Below are positions 11,279-20,300 of a stretch of DNA of 64,000 nt, piece after piece. The notes beneath the pieces were generated by a model. It was given only the letters and a program-made list of their open reading frames with translations. It was not told the origin of the DNA and made no database searches. How positions within the stretch are numbered: position 1 is the first letter of the stretch; every line of letters starts with the position of its first letter. This stretch comes from Babylonia areolata (Eukaryota; Mollusca; Gastropoda; Neogastropoda; Buccinidae). The translations under genes and the position numbers were made by a program. Location: positions 880,001 through 944,000 of the forward strand of contig NC_134889.1 in NCBI RefSeq assembly GCF_041734735.1, in the 5' to 3' direction.

Positions 11279-14200
11279 CTCCTGTGCTTTTACACACATA
11301 CATCAGTCAAATGGAACATTACAAATGAACAAATCAATGCCCATGCACTTCTAACAGAGGTAATCACAGCGACAAGCCCATCACTGCATATACACTGTCC
11401 ATTCCTGTCTGGCCCCTAGAGCCAATGGTACATAGGGCTTGACACAATTCATTCAGCAAGAACATCACTTTCCCTCTGCTTCAACTGGTGCAGCTGTACT
11501 CACCTAGTACACCTGGTGCAGCTGTACTCACCCAGTACACCTGGTTCAACTGGTGCAGCTGTACTCACCTGGTACACCTGGTTGAACTGGTGCAGCTGTA
11601 CTCACCTGGTGCACCTGGTTGAACTGGTGCAACCACACTCACCTGGTACTCCTGGTTGAACTGGTGTGGCTGTACTCAGCTGGTACACCTGATTGAACTG
11701 GTGCAGCCATACTCACCTGGTACACCTGGTTGAACTGATGCAGCTGTACTCACCTGGTCCACCTAGTTGAACTGGTGCAGCTGTACTCACCTGGTACACC
11801 TGATTGAACTGGTGCAGCCATACTCACCTGGTACACCTGATTGAACTGGTGCAGCCATACTCACCTGGTACACCTGGTTGAACTGGTGCAGCTGTACTCA
11901 CCTGGTCCACCTAGTTGAACTGGCGCAACTGTACTCACCTGGTACACCTGGTTATACTGGTGCAGCTGTACTTACCTGGTTGAACTGGTGCAGCCGTACT
12001 CACCTGGTACACCTGGTTGAACTGGTGCAGCCGTACTCACCTGGTACACCTGGTTGAACTGGTGCAGCTGTACTCACCTGGTACACCTGGTTGAACTGGT
12101 GCAGCTGTACTCACCTGGTACACCTGGGTGAACTGGTGCAGCATGACGCCTTCCACATGGTGCTGCAGCACTTGACGCACACTCTCCTTGAACTGCTCCA
12201 GTGACCTGAAGGGCTTTTCACTGGCGCTTGACCCTGACCTTGGTGGTGCGGTGACCTTCTGTCTGGCGATCTGAGCGGCCATCTGCTGACTCCTGGAGGT
12301 AAGCTCTGCACACAGGACATGGGGACAGGGTGAGAGGGGGGAAGTCAGCACGGGAAAAGGCTACACAGAGAAAGGAGCATGTACAGAGGAAAATGTTATA
12401 TGGGGGAAAATGCTGCATGGAGAAAAGGCTATGTGGGCAGAAAGGCTATAACGTATAAGGGGGAAAAGGCTAAAAGGGGCAAAGACTATAATGAATAAGA
12501 AGGAAATGGCTATGTGGGGGGAAGACTATAATGAATAAGGGGGAAAAGGCTATGCGAGGGGAAGGCTATAATGAATAAGGAGGAAATGGCTATGTGAGGG
12601 GAAGGCTATAATGAATAAGGGGGAAATGGCTATGTGAGGGGAAGGCTATAATGAATAAGGGGGAAATGGCTATGTGAGGGGAAGGCTATAATGAGATATA
12701 ATGAATAAGGGGGAAAAGGCTATGCGAGGGGAAGGCTATAATGAATAAGGGGGAAAAGGCTATGTGAGGGGAAGGCTATAATGAATAAGGGGGAAAAGGC
12801 TGTGTGAGGGGAAGGCTATAATGAGATATAATGAATAAGGGGGAAAAGGCTATGCGAGGGGAAGGCTATAATGAATAAGGGGGAAATGGCTATGTGAGGG
12901 GAAGGCTATAATGAATAAGGGGGAAAAGGCTATGTGAGGGGAAGGCTATAATGAATAAGGGGGAAAAGGCTATGTGAGGGGAAGGCTATAATGAATAAGG
13001 GGGAAAAGGCTATGTGGGGGGAAGGCTATAATGAATAAGGGGGAAAAGGCTATGCGAGGGGAAGGCTATAATGAATAAGGGGGAAAAGGCTATGTGAGGG
13101 GAAGGCTATAATGAATAAGAAGGAAATGGCTATGTGAGGGGAAGGCTATAATGAATAAGGGGGAAAAGACTATGTGAGGGGAAGGCTATAATGAATAAGG
13201 AGGAAATGGCTGTGTGAGGGGAAGGCTATAATGAATAAGGGGGAAAAGGCTATGTGAGGGGAAGGCTATAATGAATAAGAAGGAAATGGCTATGTGAGGG
13301 GAAGGCTATAATGAATAAGGGGGAAAAGGCTATGTGAGGGGAAGGCTATAATGAATAAGAAGGAAATGGCTATGTGAGGGGAAGGCTATAATGAATAAGG
13401 GGGAAAAGACTATGTGAGGGGAAGGCTATAATGAATAAGGAGGAAATGGCTATGTGAGGGGAAGGCTATAATGAATAAGGAGGAAATGGCTGTGTGAGGG
13501 GAAGGCTATAATGAATAAGGAGGAAATGGCTATGTGAGGGGAAGGCTATAATGAATAAGGGGGAAAAGGCTGTGTGAGGGGAAGGCTATAATGAATAAGG
13601 AGGAAATGGCTATGTGAGGGGAAGGCTATAATGAATAAGGAGGAAATGGCTATGTGAGGGGAAGGCTACAATGAATAAGAAGGAAATGGCTGTGTGAGGG
13701 GAAGGCTATAATGAATAAGGGGGAAAAGGCTGTGTGAGGGGAAGGCTATAATGAATAAGGAGGAAATGGCTATGTGGGGGGAAAGGCTATAATGAATAAG
13801 GAGGAAATGGCTGTGTGAGGGGAAGGCTATAATGAATAAGGGGGAAAAGGCTATGTGAGGGGAAGGCTATGTGGGGGGAAAGGCTACAATGAATAAGGAG
13901 GAAAAGGCTGTGTGAGGGGAAGGCTATAATGAATAAGGAGGAAAAGGCTATAAGGGGGAAAAGGAAATATGGGGGAAAAGGTTATACATGTATATGGGGA
14001 GAAAGGCTGACAACTGCTGTGGTCTATTTCTCACAACAAAGGAAGACTTTATATATTCAATGCTTTTCTTTTTGCGTACCCTAAGGTCTAACATTATGTA
14101 TATTTAGTTTTGTTTTGTTCTTAAAGGCGTGGAGGTGGAGGTGGAATCAAGGGCAGCTTGATCAGGGAGCAGAGACTGAGGGAGGCTGTACTCTTATGTG

Positions 14201-17200
14201 TGTTCACTGGTGGTTTCATTTCTTTCTTTACAGATTGCTTCTTTCACTTCAGTCACTCTTTTGGGTGAGGGATGGAAAAAAAAAAGCATTTTATATATAT
14301 ATACTGAGAGAGAGAGAGAGAGGGAGAGAGAGAGAGAGACAATGTTACTGGTCTACTAGTATTACCCTCATAAAGAATCTGCCATTGTAGCAATAATAAT
14401 AATCTGATTTTATACTGTGCCTAATCCCTGAACAGGATTATAGGCACTTTACACTACAGTATTGGGTAAACAATAACACACTCAAACACAAATTGTTACA
14501 CAAAGAAAAAAGATAGTTCACATCTGTGAAGCCCTTTCAGTATCATGAATCAAAACATTAACAAAGAATGTCCATACAGCATAATAAAGGTGGTTTCAGA
14601 AAGCAATGTGAATTTTATCAAAGTAATCATTCTTTCAAAAACTGACATGGATTCCATGCATGCACACTGTGAACACAGTAAATCATGTCCACAAACTTTA
14701 TTTATTTCAATCAATAAAGCCAAGAAAAATAAACAAATTAATAAATTATGTAAAATAATCATTTGATAAAGCAAAGCAGCTTATAAACTAAATTCATAAA
14801 CGTAAAATGAACACTGGATAAAACAAAGCAAAACAACACAAAGTAAAATAAACAATAAATTTGATAAAACAAAGCAGAACAAAGGTTAACAGAAGTAAGC
14901 AGAGTGAACAGAGGGATGGATGATAATGCTGTCGGTCATTCTGCTTCCTCACAGAATTTCACAGAACTGAACAAATATTGGCTGCTCTGTACAAGTTCTG
15001 CTTTGGGAGCATTCAACACAAAAGTATAACTCAGCACCACATTTCAGAAAACAAACACAGGACTTCATCTCCTACATCAAGGAGGGAATACTGGACTATT
15101 TGCTGGAAGGCATCCAGTCAATAACAATCATCACAAGATGGCTCATCTGATCCCACCGTGTATAATGAACACACTACAGGACTGAGGAGCACAAGGGTGG
15201 GTCTTGCCAACTGCACTGTTCACGCTTTACACTGATGACCTTTTCAACTTACAGGTGTCTTGCCAACTGCACTGTTCACACTTTACACTGACTTTTCAAC
15301 TTACAGATGTGTCTTGCCAACTGCACTGTTCACACTTTACACTGACTTTTCAACTTGCAGGTGTGTCTTGCCAACTGCACTGTTCACACTTTGCACTGAC
15401 TTTTCAACTTGCAGTTGTGACAAACAGTGACTGAACACAGGGGATCTATTGTGACAAACAGCGACTGAACACAGGGGATCTATCGTGACAAACAGTAACT
15501 GAACACAGGGGATCTATAGTGACAAACAGTAACTGAACACAGGGGATCTATAGTGACAAACAGTAACTGAACACAGGGGATCTATAGTGACAAACAGTAA
15601 CTGAACACAGGGGATCTATAGTGACAAACAGCAACTGAACACGGGGATCTATAGTGACAAACAGTAACTGAACATGGGGATCTATAGTGACAAACAGTAA
15701 CTGAACACAGAGGATCTATAGTGACAAACAGTAACTGAACACAGGGGATCTATAGTGACAAACAGTAACTGAACACGGGGATCTATAGTGACAAACAGTA
15801 ACTGAACACAGGGGATCTATAGTGACAAACAGTAACTGAACATGGGGATCTATAGTGACAAACAGTAACTGAACACAGAGGATCTATAGTGACAAACAGT
15901 AACTGAACACAGGGGATCTATAGTGACAAACAGTAACTGAACACAGGGGATCTATAGTGACAAACAGTAACTGAACACAGGGGATCTATAGTGACAAACA
16001 GTAACTGAACACGGGGATCTATAGTGACAAACAGTAACTGAACACAGGGGATCTATAGTGACAAACAGTAACTGAACATGGGGATCTATAGTGACAAACA
16101 GTAACTGAACACAGGGGATCTATAGTGACAAACAGTAACTGAACACAGGGGATCTATCGTGACAAACAGTAACTGAACACAGGGGATCTATAGTGACAAA
16201 CAGTAACTGAACACAGGGGATCTATCATGACAAACAGTAACTGAACACAATGCAAAGCAACGTGAAAGCCAACACATGATGGAAGAGGAACAAGGCAACA
16301 AAGACCAACACAGGCAACCTCACCCTCCTCACACAACATGAGGCAATCACATAAATCTGAAACAAAAGCTGGATTTCATTCACAGCTATCACCACAACTC
16401 CCAACTGTTCCTATTCCTACTTATCACATGGAAATATTTCCAAACATCTTGCTCAATCGATCAGTGCCAGACAATTACATTTTCTTCTCATATGTAATTA
16501 AACATGACAAGTATCTTGGCAGAGGTGGGAGTTTTTAATTACTGAAAACACTGCAGCTGGGGTCCTGGAGCTGATGAACTGAACTTTGAAGTGACTGTCT
16601 TAAACCCAAAACAAAGTAATATACAGATTTCTTTTTTTTCTTTTTTGGTGTTGCAAAAATGCCAACAAGGAATTCTCTAAACTACCGACAGACAGACAGG
16701 CCGGCAGACAGGCCAGACAGGTGAACAGACAGGCCAGACAGGTGAACAGACAGGCCAGACAGGTGAACAGACAGGCCAACAGACAGGTGGACAGACAGGC
16801 CATGCAGACAGACGCACACAGACAAGTGGCCAGACAGGTGGTCAGACAGGCAGTCTCACCCCCAGGATCCTCCCTTGGCACAGACACGTCGGACAAGAGC
16901 CAGTCCCCGTTCTCATAGGGTCGCTCGATACGCACCAAGTGAGGCATCTCCGAGACAAACTCTATCACACTGTGGAACCCATGCTCCTTCATCGGTAAGT
17001 CCTGATGGAACATTTGCTGCAAGAGATCACAATAAATAAATTACAGAACAATGCCTTAGTGTTCAGAGTAAGGCTTTCTTATCTAGTCCTCTTTTCTTGT
17101 CTTTCCCTACTGACCCATCTTTACCCCCACGCTGTTCATCCCCAGTCCCCCGTGCACAGCCACACGCATTCATCTGTCACAGTCTCAGTGTCGGCCATCG

Positions 17201-17341
17201 ACAGGAAACTATCCATGCTAAGTCATCAGGAGGCCACACAACAGATGAGAGGTCGTAGCCTATTCTGTTTATTGATCATGTACAACTCCCTGCATTCTCT
17301 CACTCACACACTGAAAAAGTACTGAAATTTTTTAAAATATT

Positions 17342-17378
<37 letters not shown>

Positions 17379-20300
17379 TATATATATACAGACACATACA
17401 TGCATACACACACACATACATAAAACACAAGAGGAAACAATGAGGGGGGAAAGACAATGACAACTTAGGTTGCTACAGGGCCTTGGGCCTGAAGGCCTGA
17501 GTGCAGCTCTGCATGCAGTTGTGCCTCAACCGTTAGGGCCAAAATTCTGTTCTCCTCCTTTCTTCTCTCTCTCTCTCTCTCCACGCTGCGCACCTCCCCA
17601 CATGTCAACAACAGCCAGACTAACGACTGATGGACATTGCAGGAAGAAGACAGGCAATTTTCCTTTTTTCCTCTTCTTTTTACCCCTCCCTACCTAGTAC
17701 CTACCATCAAATAAAAAACGAGAGAAAGAAGAAAAATCCCGATGCAAGTTGTGAATTTCTAATTGTTAGCGATATATCAGTGCGCAACTTTACAACAACA
17801 TCTTTTTGGTTAGCTTCGAATCAACTTACTTTGTACATCACAGGCAGTCGTTTGGCCCACAGGCCCTTTGGAGCTCTGCTCAGCACCTGCACATACACAC
17901 ACACAGTGACACACATACACACACACACAGTGACACACATACACACACACAGTGACACACATACACACACACACACAGTGACACACATACACATACACAC
18001 ACACAGTGACACACATACACACACACAGTGACACACATACACACACACAGTGACACACATACACATACACACATAAGTCACACACACAGTGACACACATA
18101 CACATACACACACATAAGTCACACATACATACACACACACACATACAGTGACACACACACAGTGACACAACACACACACACACAGTGACACACATACACA
18201 CACACAGTGACACACATACACACACACACAGTGACACACATACACACACACACACAGTGACACACATACACACACAGTACACATACACACACACAGTGAC
18301 ACACATACACACACACACAGTGACACACATACACACACACAGTGACACACATACACACACACACAGTGACACACATACACACACACAGTGACACACATAC
18401 ACACACACAGTGACACACATACACACACACACACAGTGACACACATACACATACACACACACAGTGACACACATACACACACACAGTGACACACATACAC
18501 ATACACACATAAGTCACACACACAGTGACACACATACACATACACACACATAAGTCACACATACATACACACACACACATACAGTGACACACACACAGTG
18601 ACACAACACACACGCACACACACAATATACAGTTTATACACAAGCAACTTTAGAGACCAGTTTCTGTCACACTCACACAAACACACCATCTTTATCAAAC
18701 ATAAACCACTTGTCACATACATCCTAAACATCCTTATCATTAAGTGTGCCTGGGTCAGAAATAGCTTACAGGATAGTACTTAAAAAAAAAAAATTATAAT
18801 AAATGTTTATATTCAAAATCATACTGACAGTCATAAAATAAACATTAAAAAATACACAAATCAGGTAATTCAACCTAGCTTTCAAAAGTTTCATGAAGTA
18901 CACATTACTTGTCTGCAGATGAATTCACAAGCATGCACATTATATCCACCCACACACATGCCTATTCGCAGATGCAAAATTACATAAGCAATGTATAAAT
19001 CTAAAGCAAATACATTTAAAGCTGATCGTGTTTATATGTGTTTATATGTCTGGCACACATCTGCACAATAAGTAATACAATACAAAAGGCCATTCTGTTA
19101 ATCAATGTAATTTCTTTTCAGTAATTTTTCAAATCCCATCACCCTTCCAAGGTCTGGAGTGATGATTTTTTTTTTTTCAATGTAAAAAAAAACTGATTAA
19201 TGAAGAAAGTGCCCTTGACCAATTTTCTTTAATCAAAAAGGTTTTTTTTCAAAATTCTAAATGCCATGAATATTTTACATGAAATAAGATCATGCACACA
19301 ACACCAATGAATTTCAGCAGACTGAATAAACTCATTTGCTTTCACTGACTCCAGTGATATGCTCCTTGGTGGGGATTTTGAGAACGTTCCAACCTTATAT
19401 AAGTTATTATTCTCAAACTATTCCACTGACAACATGAGATACATAAAGGAAACAAATTATAAATACACATGCAGCATGGCAGTTTGACCATTGCACATTT
19501 GAATCTGACACACCTCAATCTGTCAGCACAATGTACATTCTGACATACATGTATCAAAGTTCAACACACACTCTTTTACCTGTCTCACTTTATCCTGCAC
19601 ACCCTTGTTTATACTGCAGTCATCTTCACTTGAAAAGTGGACACAGTCATTTGGCTTTTCATGTGCTTGACTGGTCCAGTCTGAGTCTGAGTCATGTTGT
19701 GAATGAAAGTCCATATACTGGTCATTTGCTGCCAATCCTGTTCACATGCAACAGAAATTGAACAGAAATTTCAGTTATGAATATATCAGTTATCATAAAT
19801 AATTATGTGTGTGTTATTTCTCTTCCCATCTTGATATTTTAGCGATTACATGCTACACTGACAGGACTTTGGTTCATCGTCCCATCCCACCGACTAACAT
19901 ACAGATCACCACCAATGTCAAGTGGAGGGGAAGAAAATCATGGCGAGAGTAGGGTTCTATCCCACACAATATATCCTCTGGCTCCCTATGTGGATGTGTT
20001 ACCACTAGGCCACCATTCGACTAAACACTCAGGCTTTGGTTTGGGGTCGGTCTTCAGTTACTGATGCATTGAAATTTGTCATGACACATCAATGTAATAG
20101 CAACCCAGTTGCCCTACTTAAAATCTAATCAATATTTTTAAAAAGCCAGTCATGCCAAAAGGTCTTCTGTAGGTTTCTATCAATCTCAAGCAAAATAACT
20201 GTGACTAAAACCTCCTCCATTTTTTTTTATTTTTTAACTCCACTGCAATTTGATGTCAGGCAGTTAACACAATGAAAAAAAAAATGTAACACTTCTGCCA

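Noticed and set aside
14395-14460. tRNA gene or structured RNA near the ataataatctgatttta motif
   Set aside because: There is no cloverleaf, A box or B box. It looks like the end of a dispersed repeat, as does 44596-44612.
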